A stretch of DNA of 64,000 bases from positions 186,001-250,000 of the forward strand of contig VKHL01000014.1 in assembly GCA_015146655.1 (NCBI GenBank), given 5' to 3'. This DNA comes from Ochromonas danica (lineage: Eukaryota > Sar > Chrysophyceae > Chromulinales > Chromulinaceae). The notes beneath the pieces were generated by a model, which searched no databases, was not told where the DNA came from, and worked only from the letters and a program-made list of their open reading frames with translations. The translations under genes were made by a program, and so were the position numbers. Shown here piece after piece: positions 20,930 through 32,041 of this stretch (position 1 is the stretch's first letter; every line of letters begins with the position of its first letter).

Positions 20930-22433
20930 CTATTTGGTCTGACCAGTCATGCGCTTAAAGTAAAACTTGAGCTGCTGCAGACTCATAACACCTCTTGGAT
21001 CAGTCTCTGGGAGGTACTGCCTGGTGAGATCGAGGACTCCAGAGGGCACATAATATCGACCATGAAGGATAAAGACACCGAATTCACTGTCGCCTCTTCC
21101 GTAGACTGTGTAAGTTACGTCTGAGACATCTTCACTTCCTTCTTGTTGATCACTTTCAAAATCCAACAAAACGTCTTTTTCTTCACAGCGCTCCATTTCA
21201 TTCCCTTCACCTTCCGTGTCTACTAAATAGAAGCCTTCATAGTAGCCCGATGAAGGCTTTATCCTTTGTTTATCGATAACTACGTCTGTTAAAGGGTCTT
21301 GAGAAGAGAAATGAAAGACATTACGTGAAGCAGAAAACTCTTCGGCCAAGGGACGGCCTGTGAAAGATCCTAGCCAAGTTCCCTTCCATTGCAGCTTGGC
21401 AGTGTTCTCATCATAGCTCAGTGTACCTAACCAATAGTATATTTGATCCCTCCAGTCTGGCTCAGATGCTGACTGCAATGCTCCAAAAGCAGGTGCTGCA
21501 ATCTCTAAAGGAGTATAAGGATGCCAATCAGACGGTGTTTGATTCTGCCGCACACGAGGATATTCTGTGGAGAGACCATCCCCAGCATTCTCCCCTCCCA
21601 TAAATGCTAAGGGATTAATAGCTGATGTGAGATTGCTCATGTTGTATCGTTGCATCAGAGGCGCATTTAACAGCTGATTGGGGAAGTTGGGCGGATTGCT
21701 AGGGATGCCCAGGACAGTGTTAAAGCCTTGAGATAGCCGACTTTTCCGCCTCATCTTCATGCCAATGTAGGATCTCTTGAGAGATGCTTTCCCAGAAGTG
21801 CTGTCAGCAGTTGTTGTCAGAGCTGGTACTGGCAGAAATGCTGTTTCCTCTGGTGCTTCTCGTGGGTCATAATCAAAATTTGTTTTGGCTTTGAGTCCTA
21901 GAACAAGCTGTTGAGCAACAAAGATGTTGACAAAGCTAAGTGAATCTTCTGGTAGACTACTAGATGGGAGGGGGGGGGTCTACTACTAGATGTATTCTTA
22001 CCCTAGCATGATTGTCGTAAGCTCTTGCAGCTTCTTCTTCAGTCTCAAATAGCCCGAGATAGTGTTGTACACCATGTGTTTGGATCTGTGCTTTAAACTT
22101 TTTCCCACATTTGAAGACTGTAAATGACATGAAGTTAATAAGGAGGAGGAGGAGACTGAGACTGGTCATTAAATGATGGGATAACTTACCTCCTTTAAAT
22201 CGTGACTTGACTCGTTTAGTGCCTCTCTTTCTAGGAGTAGACTCAACTTGAGGTGAAGTATCTTCTGACACCTCCGCAGCTTCATCTAGTATGACTTCTT
22301 TGTTCACCTCTTGAGAAAGTTGTTGAGATGAGGTTGATGAGGGCAGTAAATGGTTGTTGTTGTTGTTCATTGTTGAAGAAGGTGGTGGGGGTGGTGCTTC
22401 TCCACTGCTCACTGTAGTAGTGGATATCATCAT
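20930..22433 (-). CDS. AP2/ERF-domain transcription factor
   Basis: Three exons, 22433-22190, 22117-22002 and 21907-20930, give 445 residues. The AP2 domain is assembled by splicing: SRFKGV from the end of exon 1, then KCGKKFKAQIQTHG, HYLGLFETEEEAARAYDNHAR in exon 2, and LVLGLKAKTNFDYD at the start of exon 3. The length fits a standard 60-residue AP2 domain. The acceptor of exon 3 was chosen because it alone gives the correct AP2 spacing. A basic KRGTKRVK patch precedes the domain and probably serves nuclear import. The 250-residue C-terminal part, with aromatic- and acidic-rich segments (WHPYTPLEIAAPAF, DQIYYWLGTL), matches nothing I know. A G10 run sits in intron 2. Confidence 0.88.
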
Positions 22434-22809
22434 AGAACTAATAGATGACTACAGACAACAACTAATAGCAAATGAAGGTCTACAAGTCTAGTACTACAGC
22501 TCGTTGGATCCTAGCCTCTCTCTGTCTCTCTCTGTCTGTCTCTCTGTCTGTCTCTTCTTGGATCTTTCAATTCAATTCTTTCTTTTCTCTTATTAGCTAA
22601 TCTGAGATAATGTCAAGGATTCACTGACTGCCTTGACTGTGAAAGATTCAGTGGATCGACTCTCTATCCTTTTGGTTTTTCAGTTTTGGCTCTCGAGTGA
22701 AAAAATGATGAACAGTCCATTTCGACACGAAAACGCGTTTTCTGTTTCCAAGTGTCATCAACACAAGAAAGGTGTCAAGGTGTCAAGGGGGAGATCATAT
22801 AGTCTAGAG
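22434..22809. promoter_or_regulatory. Divergent spacer with pyrimidine tract
   Basis: This spacer separates the AP2 gene and DPM1, which point away from each other. It contains a tctctctgtc repeat at about 22513-22556. A frame open into DPM1 from 22633 has an upstream TTG and ATG codons (22705) but no protein-like sequence, so the ATG at 22810 is preferred. Confidence 0.5.
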
Positions 22810-23611
22810 ATGGTGAGATATAGTATCATTCTACCAACTTACAATGAAAGAGATAATCTTCCTTTGATTATCTCTATGATCAATACTGCCTTTGAAGGAA
22901 TGTAAGTGTTTGTTGACTATCTATCCCTATTATTACTCATTTATGATGTGTTATGTGATATATGATATTGGATCATGATGTCCTAGGAAGGAGAGCTATG
23001 AGGTCATCATTGTAGAAGACAGCTCTCCTGATGGAACTGTTGAGGTTGCCAAGCAGCTGCAGTCCATCTATGGCAGCGATAAGATCGTCATCAAGCTGCG
23101 ACCAGGCAAGCTGGGCCTGGGCTCGGCCTATATTGACGGCCTGCAACTAGTGCAGGGAGACTACATCTTTCTCATGGATGCTGATATGAGTCATCACCCT
23201 AAGTACATGTCTGACTTCATCAAGAAGCAGAAGGAGGGTAACTATGACGTGGTGACAGGGACGAGGTACAATCACGGAGGAGGTGTGGCTGGCTGGGACC
23301 TCAAGAGGGTCTTAGTCAGTCGAGGGGCAGGAATCTTAGCATCTGTTCTATTACAACCAGGCAATATCACTGACTTCACGGGCTCTTATCGGCTATTCAA
23401 GCGCTCAGTGCTGGAGGCGCTCATCCCTCAAGTCAAAGGTCGTGCCTATGTCTTCCAAATGGAAGTGATTGTTCGTGCTAAAGCTGCTGGATATTCTATT
23501 GGAGAAGTCCCTATTGTGTTCGTAGATCGTATGTATGGTGTGTCAAAGCTAGGTGGCAGTGAGATATTGGCTTATGCTCGAGGTCTGTGGGACTTGTTCC
23601 TTGACCTCTAA
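22810..23611 (+). CDS. DPM1: Dolichol-phosphate mannosyltransferase catalytic subunit
   Basis: Exons 22810-22901 and 22987-23611 encode 238 residues; the 85-bp intron closes as a Met codon. Start MVRYSIILPTYNERDNLP is typical of DPM1 GT2 enzymes. EDSSPDGT, the metal-binding DADMSHHP and GSYRLFKRSVLE follow. The enzyme moves mannose from GDP-mannose to dolichol phosphate at the ER, making the donor for N-glycans, GPI anchors and O-mannosylation. The sequence ends without transmembrane segments, as in animal DPM1, which needs DPM2/DPM3 for anchoring. It fits with the TMTC gene at 40 kb, whose family uses this donor. Confidence 0.95.
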
Positions 23612-23665
23612 ACACTACCACTACCTCTACCACTACCTCTAAACACTACCTCTAAACACTACCGC
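23612..23665. repeat. Minisatellite of ACTACC/ACTACCTCTAAAC
   Basis: Directly after the DPM1 stop. Short units of cactacc, ctaccactacc and tctaaacactacc repeat several times. Confidence 0.7.
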
Positions 23666-23778
23666 TAGACTACCACACAGCTCTCTCTTAATACATACAC
23701 TATGATAGTAGACACTAATTGAATAATAATAAGAATAATTTAATATAATTAACACCATATTGACTGTTACTTGTTATA

Positions 23779-23802
23779 GTTATTATTATTATTATTATTA
23801 TT
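23779..23802. repeat. TTA microsatellite
   Basis: A run of tta/att trinucleotides immediately after the stop codon of the coiled-coil gene (minus strand), in its probable 3' UTR. Confidence 0.8.
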
Positions 23803-25464
23803 ACCGAAAAGGTACGCTAGATTGGCGAGGAGCCTTTGAAAAGGTTGAAGCAGGAGAAGGAAGAGGTCGAAACAGAACTCTGCTTCTTGTGGTAGTGGTT
23901 GGAGTTGTTGGGCGAGTAGCTTGTGGAGGAGTTGATCGAGGCGGAGCTGAGGATGGCCTTGACCTGGTCTTAGTCGCAGGAGAAGACCTCTTGGTCTTCC
24001 CTCTGGACTTCTTCCTCTCACTCGAGTCACTGTGAGGAGGTTGTGGAGGCATGGGCAGAGCATTCTCTTGTTGAGGAGGAAGTGAGATCCCACCAATTCC
24101 AGAGAGATTCTGAGGATATAAAGGAGGTCTTCCAAGCATCATGTGTGGTGGCAACAAACTTCTCACAGGGCCTGCAGGAGGGGTAGTAGTCGAAGGTGGA
24201 GCATAATAGTGTCCATTGCCATTGCTTTGGCCATTAACACCGTGAGAAGAAGAAGCAAAAGATAGAGAATAGGCAGGCACCAAGGAGGGATTGACTGAGA
24301 TGGAGTTCTCGAAAGAAGGTTGTGGTTGTCTCTCTCTTAGACTGGGTGAAGGTGTTCTGCTGCCATTCACTGACGAGTTGTTTGCCTTGTTGGCTGTCGT
24401 CCTGACAGACTCTTGTCGTTGAGATAGACGCTGATGTTGATGATGATGATGGTGATGATGATTGGACTGATGACCTTCCCGATTATGAGAATGAGAATGA
24501 GAGTGCTGATGACGATGAGAAGGAGTGGTAGTAGCAGGAGACTGTCTAGTTGAAGGAGTAGCATCAACAGCTGCTGATCTTGACTTCATGCGAGTCATTC
24601 TAGGCTTCACTTTATTCGTACCATGACTTGAAGTAGTAATATTCAGATTGAGCCAATCTCTATTTTCCAGTGCTGTAGCTTGTGGAACAGGTCCAGGAGT
24701 GAGAGAAGGAGGTAAACTAGGAGCTTGAGATTCATCTCGATGTGAGATAGAAGAGATCGAATTGAATGACGCCACACTGCCTTCTCCAATCAGAGCATGG
24801 GATTTATGAAGCATAGTGATCAGATCCTTCTGCTGTACTCGTAGACGCTCAGAAGACTCCAAAGACAGCTTCAAGGCGGCATTGTCAGCATTTAAAGTAT
24901 CCACAGCAATCTTCATCTTGCCTATCTCAGAGGCTACCTTTTGAAGCTCTTCAACCTCTTTCTTCAACTGCAATCACCATGACAGAAGCATCATTAGGAT
25001 ACAGCAATCATTGTTCTATTATTGTTGTTGTTCTTACTTGATCCACTTTTCGCAGAGCTTCGTCTTTGTCTCGTAAAGCTCTGCGAAGTTCTTCTCTAGT
25101 GAGCTCTAGCTCTTTCTTCATATCCATGTCAGATGACGTCATCATCATAGACATCTGACTTGTATTAGTGTCTCTCATTTTCACAACAGCAGGATCATAA
25201 CTTTGACTCGATGATGATTCCAAAACACTGTTATTATGACTTGATGAGTCTAATGACACCACAATACAACACAAAAACCAGAGGTCATATCATAGGAGAC
25301 TAGGAACGGGTCGAGTCTAATCTACTGTACTTACTGTGAAAGCGTTTGGATGTCACAATAGACGGAACTGCTAGTTTGGAAGACAAGTTGCTAATATCAC
25401 GCTGTAAGTCCTGTAGCTGCTCTTCAAAGAGCTCTCTGCGACTTTTCGATGATGACAATGCCAT
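23801..25464 (-). CDS. Coiled-coil protein with long low-complexity tail
   Basis: Three exons, 25464-25335, 25249-25038 and 24967-23801, encode 502 residues; phases close at each junction. The N-terminal 190 residues are coiled coil: SRRELFEEQLQDLQRDISN in exon 1, MKKELELTREELRRALRDKD in exon 2, LKKEVEELQKVASEIGKMK in exon 3. The rest is disordered, with His-rich (HHHHHHHHQHQ), Ser-, Pro- and Arg-rich parts and a basic tail. I do not recognise the family. It could be a centrosomal or cytoskeletal scaffold, but only the coiled coil supports that. Confidence 0.75.
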
Positions 25465-25698
25465 AGATTTGACCTGTCAATTCCAACTCTGTTAATAGAA
25501 CAATTCAATTCAATTGCTGTACTAGTCTATGGTAATTGTAAATTTGAATCATGACATGATGATGAACCGTTGAAACCTAGTCAGATCTCCAGATACTCAG
25601 AATCTAGCTTTGGAGATCTGGTCTGGCTAGTGATCGCATTGAGAGAGAGGCAGAGCGGTTTATTCCATGAGACCATTTAATATTACATCATAAGCATT

Positions 25699-27446
25699 AT
25701 GATGGAAAGGCCGGTATTCCTGGTCAAACTTGTTCTGGTAGTGATGATCATCTATCATCATCACTATATGCATGGTTTAGTTTCTGCTTCTGTGTTATCA
25801 AGTCTAACTCATCGACATCACAGTCGACAACAACAAGACAAACAACAAGACAAACAGAAGGATATGATCTCTGAAGCTGTTGCCTTATTACAAGACATGT
25901 TTATTGATCGACATCTTTATAGTCAACAAGATTGGGATAAGTTGCGAGAAGATCTTCGAAAGTCAACCAACCCTGTAGAGGTCTACCATCCCATCCCACC
26001 CTCACCCCATTGACGCCCCCTAACCCCCACTGCTACCACCTCTGACATGCACTGCATACTTGTGATAGGGTCTAAAGCAATTGGGAACTCGCCTTCATGA
26101 TCCTTATTTCCGAGTGATCTCCAAGGAGAGTCTGACATCAGATCAGATTCGCACTCGCGGGTTGGCAGTCAGTCTGCAGATTTCACTTGAGCGGCGTCTG
26201 TCCACTCAATTCCTGACCCATGGTCTGAAGAGATTGTTTCTACCTAGTTCATGGCTCAGACTCTTGACCGCCACCCCCAATTACCTCGCCCTGTCTGCCT
26301 CTTTCTGGCCACTGTCCAAGTCTGGTCCTCGCTGGCTACCAGCTCTCGCCGGATGGTCTTTCCTCACTTACCATCTTCTACCTTATATCTTCCCAGCTCA
26401 GATTGTTGCTCATGGTCCAGCAGGGAAGAGTGAAGGTGTGAAGGAAGGAGATGTGCTGCTGGCAGTCAATCGCCAAGGCCTGCCTGCCCTCACAGCTGCA
26501 GCCCTTCAGAGATGGATGGACAGAGGAGAGTTAGGAGAAGTCTCTCTTAGAGTAATACGAAAGAATGGAGATCACTGGGATGAGAAGGAGGTGAAGGCTC
26601 TGCGACAGCTTATCAATGAGTCTCGTGTCTCCTTTTCCTCCTTGCCAGCACAACATGGCAGAGGAGCTGGCTATCTCAAAATCAATGAGTTTTCAACAAA
26701 CTGTCTTGATGATTGCTGTGAAGCATTACATGACTTAGATCAAGAAATTCAAAAGTCACATGGTTGTGGCTTACAAGCCTTGGCAATTGATTTGAGAGAT
26801 AATCGAGGTGGTGCTTTGTCTGCAGCACTGCAGCTTGCTTCACTTTTCACTCCTCATCGAGCTATTCTACAACAAGTGAAAGTGAAAGATCGTATAGTGA
26901 CGGTTCGTAATACTCGACATCTTTCTAGTCCCTATGAGCGTCAAGGATGGATTCAAGAGATGCGTCTACAAGCTCACCACTGGCTGACCTCTTGTCATCT
27001 TCTACCACCACCAGCGACCACAGGTCTATACAATCATATCCCTCTACTCATCTTAGTCAACTATCAGACAGCGAGTGCTAGTGAGATCTTTCTCGAGGCC
27101 TGTCTCCACAGTCATCCCAGTTCTGTTCTCACTGTGGGTAGTCGCACTTTGGGCAAGAATAAGGCACAGGCATTAGTAAGCCTATCAGATGGTACGGGAC
27201 TTTGCTTTTCTATATGCGAGTTCTTGTCTCCTTCAGGAAGGTAGGTCCCTTTCCCTCTCTCATGAGAAGTGGTTAATCTCTAAACTGTGTGATATACTTA
27301 CTGTATGTGATGGATAATATATCATATACTGTAGGAGCATGGCTGCTGGTCATTTACCACAAGTATTCATAGAAGAAGGAAACGTTGTTCTTAACAGGCT
27401 ATTGTATGATCCTAACAAGCATGCTTGGGGGTATAAAACAACCTAA
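25699..27446 (+). CDS. S41 C-terminal processing peptidase with PDZ domain
   Basis: Three exons, 25699-25980, 26069-27240 and 27335-27446, encode 521 residues. The start MMERPVFLVKLVLVVMII is a signal peptide, so the protein enters the secretory route or a complex plastid. An N-terminal helical unit (MFIDRHLYSQQDWDKLR) continues across intron 1 into LGTRLHDPYFRVI. A PDZ domain spans about 215-290 (VAHGPAGKSEGVKEGDVLLAVN). The S41 core has LAIDLRDNRGG, NYQTASASEIF with the serine nucleophile, and GKNK with the probable lysine base. CtpA-type enzymes trim the D1 protein of photosystem II, but the sequence does not prove that substrate. Donor 1 is gtctac, a weak site; the frame and family favour it. 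A 60-residue hydrophobic insertion between the helical unit and the PDZ domain (ALSASFWPLSK...LLPYIFP) is unusual. Confidence 0.85.
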
Positions 27447-27651
27447 CAGAGACATGAAACTCTCAGTCGTACTTTTAACAACATGTATAGGACAGAATTT
27501 GACAGTGACAGTGATGGCAAATTGCATTTCACCACATTTTAACACTCAATATTTCAACCAATGCTAAAACTCTACACAAAAACAACAGTGTTTGTAGAGG
27601 CTGTTGGGTATTTGTTTGGAGTTTTGAGTATTTAGCTCTCATTTGGGATTG

Positions 27652-28843
27652 ATTGTGTTTAGGGCCAGGTATCGGTATCGTATCGTATCGTTTTTGACCC
27701 GATACGATACCGATATTGGTATCGATCGGGAGCCCCCAAAACCGGTACGATATGGAAAGATACCTGCAACTCATTAGGCCTGTAGTCATATCCATGACTA
27801 ATATAGTGTTTAGTCGCGAAGAGCTTGATTTTATATCCAGATAAAGATACCCAATCAAAATAATGTCATTCTGGAGCCGATATTTCACCTTTAGTAAGGG
27901 ATGTGCCTATTGCAACAACGAAGAATGCAAGAAGGTGAGCTTTAAGGTCCCACGAACAGATGGAAACACATCAGGGCTCATCTTCAGAAGACTTTGCAAG
28001 ATTTCTCTGAAAATTCAGAGTCTCCTGAAGTCACAAAGCTTTGTTCGGATATGTTTGTTAAGTTCGAGAGCTTATTCACTATGAATGGGGTTTTGCCAAC
28101 ATTTGGTTGGCTTATGTGTTGGACCCGTACTACAAAGGTCTCATGATGGTGGATGAGGTGAAGGGCAGCATTGTTGAGAAGCTAAGGGCTATGGTAGATG
28201 CCATCAAGCGTTCGGCATCAACCCTACTCCTCCTGTTGTGACTAAATCAAAAAAGCGTTCGGCATTGTTTCGCGATATGCTTGTATCTCTGCAAGAGGCA
28301 GACTCTTCTGGTGCCGCTGAAGTTGTAGACGAAGTGCATCGCTACTAATCTATTCCTAAGCTGGTTGGTACGGATTTATATGAGCAGAAACCACTATTGT
28401 GGTGGGCAGAGAATGCTTACAAATACCCGTTTCTGAGTATGATTGCTCGTAAAATGTTGTGCATTCCTGCAACTTCTGCTTCATCGGAGAGATTATTTTC
28501 CTTGGCTGGAAGAACAATTACTGACGAAAGGAGCACTCTTGGTAGTAGCTTGGCAAGAAATTTGATCTATCTCCGTGCTAATTGGGTGTCAACCGATGTT
28601 CGCTATCCCCTGCGTTCTAGTTCTTTGAAAAGACCTCGAGTGGAGGAAGAAGAAAATAATGACTCAACTATTGTTGAGATTGATTAAATACGTATTTATG
28701 CTTGAATTTTTGATAATTACATCTAACTTTGTATACGTTAACTTAAGAGGTCAAGTATCGTATCGTATCGGTGGTATCGGCTTTTTCGGCCAAAGTATGG
28801 ATCGGCCCCAAAAAACCAACCGATACCTGCCCCTAATTGTGTT
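27652..28843. mobile_element. hAT-family DNA transposon, internally deleted, with target duplication
   Basis: The element runs 27660-28835 and is flanked by perfect 8-bp direct repeats ATTGTGTT (27652-27659 and 28836-28843), the duplication length of hAT elements. Its ends, TAGGGCCAGGTATCGG and the complement of CCGATACCTGCCCCTA, are terminal inverted repeats. Subterminal DNA is full of gtatc/cgatac repeats in both directions. Remnants of transposase on the plus strand are a BED-type zinc finger at about 27863 (SFWSRYFTF...C..C, TSGLIFRR), the LDPYYKG motif near 28120 and a hAT dimerisation domain at 28397-28687 (PATSASSERLFSLAG). The middle of the transposase is missing and the frames do not connect, so it is non-autonomous. 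The perfect duplication suggests a fairly recent insertion. Confidence 0.92.
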
Positions 28844-28944
28844 TGATAGTCTAGTCTACTGTAAGTGTACTGTGGTGGAAAGGATAGCCTGTGCCTGTAG
28901 ATTTGTCTTGGCTGCGGATCTCATTATTGTGTTTTATTATTATT

Positions 28945-29748
28945 ATGTTGGCTATCTCAGTGTGGAAGAGTTTGATCATTGTCTTACTATCAGTTTGGTG
29001 TCCTCTCTTAGCAATAGGAAGATCTTCTTCCTTCAACTCTCCTCCTCTTCGCCCTGCACAGCTGGCCTCTAGGAACCTCTTCAGATCCTTTCAGATCCTT
29101 GCCTCTACATACACAGCAATCTCACTCTCTCAACGAGTCAGCTCCGCTTCAGCCGCAGACATCATCATCAGCAGCAGCAGCTCGTCACCCCTGCAGGGTC
29201 TCTACAGCGACCCTGACAATCACTTCGCACTCATTGTCCCAGACCAGTGGACTGTTCTAGCTCGTAAGAACCCTCCACCTAATTTTGGTCGGTATCGTGC
29301 GGAGGATATCTTGCTGACAGCGGTCAACGTGGCGGAGGGAGCGTCTCTGGGGGTGACCCGCAGCGATGCCCACGACCTGCTCAGAGACCTCGACATTGAC
29401 TGGTGGTTCGCACCTTTTAACACCTTATCAGATGTGGGATCACCTGAGTTAATCGCTAATTGGCTTATTATTCAAAGACAAGGAGAGTTCGAGGCTCGGA
29501 GAACATCCAGTGAGGTAGTCAAGGCTACCTTCTCCTCCTCCTCCACCACCACCCCACAGGGTCGTGCCTTCTTGGACTTCGAATTCATTACACCTCTGGT
29601 CAAAGGTAGTAAGAGAAGAACATTAGCTCGAGCCTTCTTACAAGGAGACTCTCTTGTGGTGGTCTGGCTGTCTACACTCAATGACAAGGTGAAAGACCAA
29701 CTTCAACAACAACTAGAAGGCATTCGAAACTCCTTCTTGCTAACTTAA
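28945..29748 (+). CDS. PsbP-like thylakoid lumen protein
   Basis: The protein starts at the ATG at 28945 and has 267 residues. A hydrophobic signal (WKSLIIVLLSVWCPLLAIG) is followed by a Ser/Arg-rich transit-like part (RSSSFNSPPLRPAQ...) and then by a second, thylakoid-type segment ending SSASAA. That three-part leader fits delivery through a complex plastid into the thylakoid lumen. The mature domain is PsbP-like: LYSDPDNHFALIVPDQW, DWWFAPFNTLSDVG, FEFITPLVKG, LWLST-like end. PsbP and its relatives support photosystem II or other lumen complexes. Its start lies about 100 bp from the end of the hAT element, so the element sits in or next to its promoter. Confidence 0.85.
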   Translation: MLAISVWKSLIIVLLSVWCPLLAIGRSSSFNSPPLRPAQLASRNLFRSFQILASTYTAISLSQRVSSASAADIIISSSSSSPLQGLYSDPDNHFALIVPDQWTVLARKNPPPNFGRYRAEDILLTAVNVAEGASLGVTRSDAHDLLRDLDIDWWFAPFNTLSDVGSPELIANWLIIQRQGEFEARRTSSEVVKATFSSSSTTTPQGRAFLDFEFITPLVKGSKRRTLARAFLQGDSLVVVWLSTLNDKVKDQLQQQLEGIRNSFLLT

Positions 29749-29763
29749 GAGTCATTTCTTAGT

Positions 29764-30249
29764 CTAACGGCGTGCTCCTCGCCAATAGTAGAAAGCAGCC
29801 AATCCCGTGGCTGAGCCAAGAGCCACAGCCAGCCAGACAGTCCAAGAGGGAAGCTCGAAGTGATTGACTGCTTCAATATTGTTTCCATCAGGGTCTAGAA
29901 TGAAAGCAGCATAATAGGAAGGATGATAGTGCAGTCGCAGTCCAGGGGGGCCATTGTCCTTCCCTCCAGCCTCTAGTGCTGAGGCATAGAAAGCATCCAC
30001 TTCCTTGCGACTACTCGCAGAGAAGGCTATATGAACAGGTCCAGAGACCTTCTCTTTGTCAGCAGGGGCACTAGCAGGAGGTCCATTGATCCAGAAGGAA
30101 GGGTGGCATGTGCCAAAGCCAGTCCCTCGTCCCTCCACACAATCCACTGACATCACTTTTCTGTTCCCTAAAGTGGGTAATACTTTCTCATAAAACTGAA
30201 GTGATTCTTCATAGTTCTTGACATGAATTCCGATATGATTGACTGCCAT
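29764..30249 (-). CDS. VOC (glyoxalase/dioxygenase) family protein with C-terminal membrane anchor
   Basis: A 161-residue single-exon protein with ATG at 30249. It begins MAVNHIGIHVKNYEESLQFY, the first beta-alpha unit of the vicinal oxygen chelate fold. GPVHIAFSASSRKEVDAFY and LDPDGNNIEAVNH follow. Metal ligands are likely His5, His in PVHIAF and Glu in NNIEAV. The last 25 residues (WTVWLAVALGSATGLAAFYYW then RGARR) form a single transmembrane helix with a basic end, as in tail-anchored proteins. The substrate is unknown. It converges with the PsbP-like gene, with only 15 bp between the stop codons. Confidence 0.88.
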   Translation of the reverse strand: MAVNHIGIHVKNYEESLQFYEKVLPTLGNRKVMSVDCVEGRGTGFGTCHPSFWINGPPASAPADKEKVSGPVHIAFSASSRKEVDAFYASALEAGGKDNGPPGLRLHYHPSYYAAFILDPDGNNIEAVNHFELPSWTVWLAVALGSATGLAAFYYWRGARR

Positions 30250-30551
30250 CTCAAACCAATACCTCCACGGCGAACAACTTCAACCGCTTGCAGAGAAGTG
30301 ATGGAAAGGGTCCAGAACTCCAAACTCTAGAATCTGGAGCAAGGGCTTGCGTGGGTTCTGTAATAATAACAGTCAACGAAACCGTCGTCTCTGTCTTGTC
30401 TGTCTCTGTCTGTTGTCGTTAAGTCCAGAAGTCATCCATTTGATCATTCTCATCATCTGTTGTTGGTTATTCAGTCAACAAGTCGATCCGAGAAAATCCT
30501 TGTATTGATAGATTATTATCATTATTATTATTGCTAGGGTTTTTGTAAAAG
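30250..30551. promoter_or_regulatory. Divergent spacer between VOC gene and IQUB
   Basis: This spacer has a tctgtc-rich stretch at about 30389-30417 and an AT-rich run (attattatcattattattatt) at about 30510-30533, just before the IQUB start. No gene seen. Confidence 0.45.
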
Positions 30552-31903
30552 ATGGAAAATACAAATTCACCAGAATTAGTTCCTGAATCTCTTCTCTCAA
30601 GTGGAGGAGAATCACAACAAACACAATCACAGCCACCACCACAACAACAACTGTTGATGTCTTCTGATCTGAGCAATGGTCGATGGCCAGAGTATTGTAA
30701 TCCAACCTATGAGATGCCTAATATGATTGATGTCAAGGTACAAGTAGGTCAAGAGACTTACATCTTCCCTGTACATATCTCTAAAGCTAGTCAACCAAAA
30801 CCTTATCTTGGAGGATATCGTCATAAGATTAATGGTATCTTATATCATCATGCAACAAGTCAAACACCCACAGAACAACAGAGAAAGATACGTGATTACT
30901 CGAATCTATGTAGTCGTGAAACACAAACTGTTGAAACACGAACACTTTCAATACAAAATACACGTGAATCTGGTACACAAATGGAAAGAATTGATTTACA
31001 TTTAGATCATCATAAAGATCAAATTCTTTATGCGAAGACTTATTTTACATCAGAAGAATTATTAATTAAAAAGAAAGCTGCTACAATTATGATACAACGT
31101 CATTGGCGTGGATTTATGGCAAGACGACGTGCACAATTAATACGTCAACGAAATATTGACTTTATGAAACAAATTACAGAAGAAAAAGTAAAACGTGAAG
31201 CAGTTGAAGCTGAGATACGTATTCGTGATTTAGCACGTCGTGCACATCCTAAGAGTAATGCTGATTTTGAAGTTCTTTATAATGAATTAGATGCATGGCG
31301 TCAAGCAGAGATTCAGAAGATTAAGGTACGTTGTTTTCATTATCAGAGTCATGTGAGGAGAAGTGATGAATAGTGTATGTTTGATTGATTGTCTAGGCAA
31401 CGATTGTGAGTCCTGAAGAACGAAAAGTCGCCATGCATGACTTGTTACTCAATGAGACCAAAGCACTCCAACATCTGCAACAACTTAAACTAGCAGCTGC
31501 TCAAGAAATGCATGTGGAGAAGACACAATTGATGTTAAGTAATATGTCCGCACCACTTCGTTGGCAATTACAAAATGGTGCCATTGCTTTGGTTCATACC
31601 CCAGAGACACAGCGTGCTAAGCAGTTGTTGGAATTATACAACCGCTTCTCTCAGCCTGTAGATGCTATTGATGACCGTCTTGATGTATTAATGAAAGTCA
31701 AGTGGGAAGTAGAATATGATTCATCAATGGAAGGTCAAGAGTTGGTCAGCTTATTAGATCGTGAGGCAGACTTATTGAGCAGACGTCGACCTCTCAAGAC
31801 AATGCAAAACCTGCGCCTACGCTCTGCTCACCTCTTTCTACAACTTGTTCAATCACCAGATTTCAATCCACGTGCAATAGACTTCATTAAAGAGAAGGTT
31901 TAG
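30552..31903 (+). CDS. IQUB: IQUB-like ciliary protein
   Basis: Exons 30552-31325 and 31397-31903 encode 426 residues, with a 71-bp intron between codons. After a Gln-rich start, residues about 75-135 match IQUB (KPYLGGYRHKINGILYHHA, then SRETQTVETRT). A canonical IQ motif follows near 178 (AATIMIQRHWRGFMARRR), then a coiled coil with FEVLYNELDAWRQAEI and the conserved C-terminal helical domain. IQUB acts on radial spokes of motile cilia and binds calmodulin through its IQ motif. Human IQUB is near 790 residues and has an N-terminal ubiquitin-like domain that is not visible here. The presence of this gene implies the organism builds motile flagella. Confidence 0.85.
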
Positions 31904-32041
31904 CGCTGCATTAGCTGTTAAGGTGTTGTGAGAGAATGAGTATTGTGGGTGGGTGGTCATCGTGTAAATATGTCTAAGCAAGGTGAAGGATGATGATAGT
32001 GATAATGATGATGTTGACTGTCATCACAGCAGCTGGAGCTG

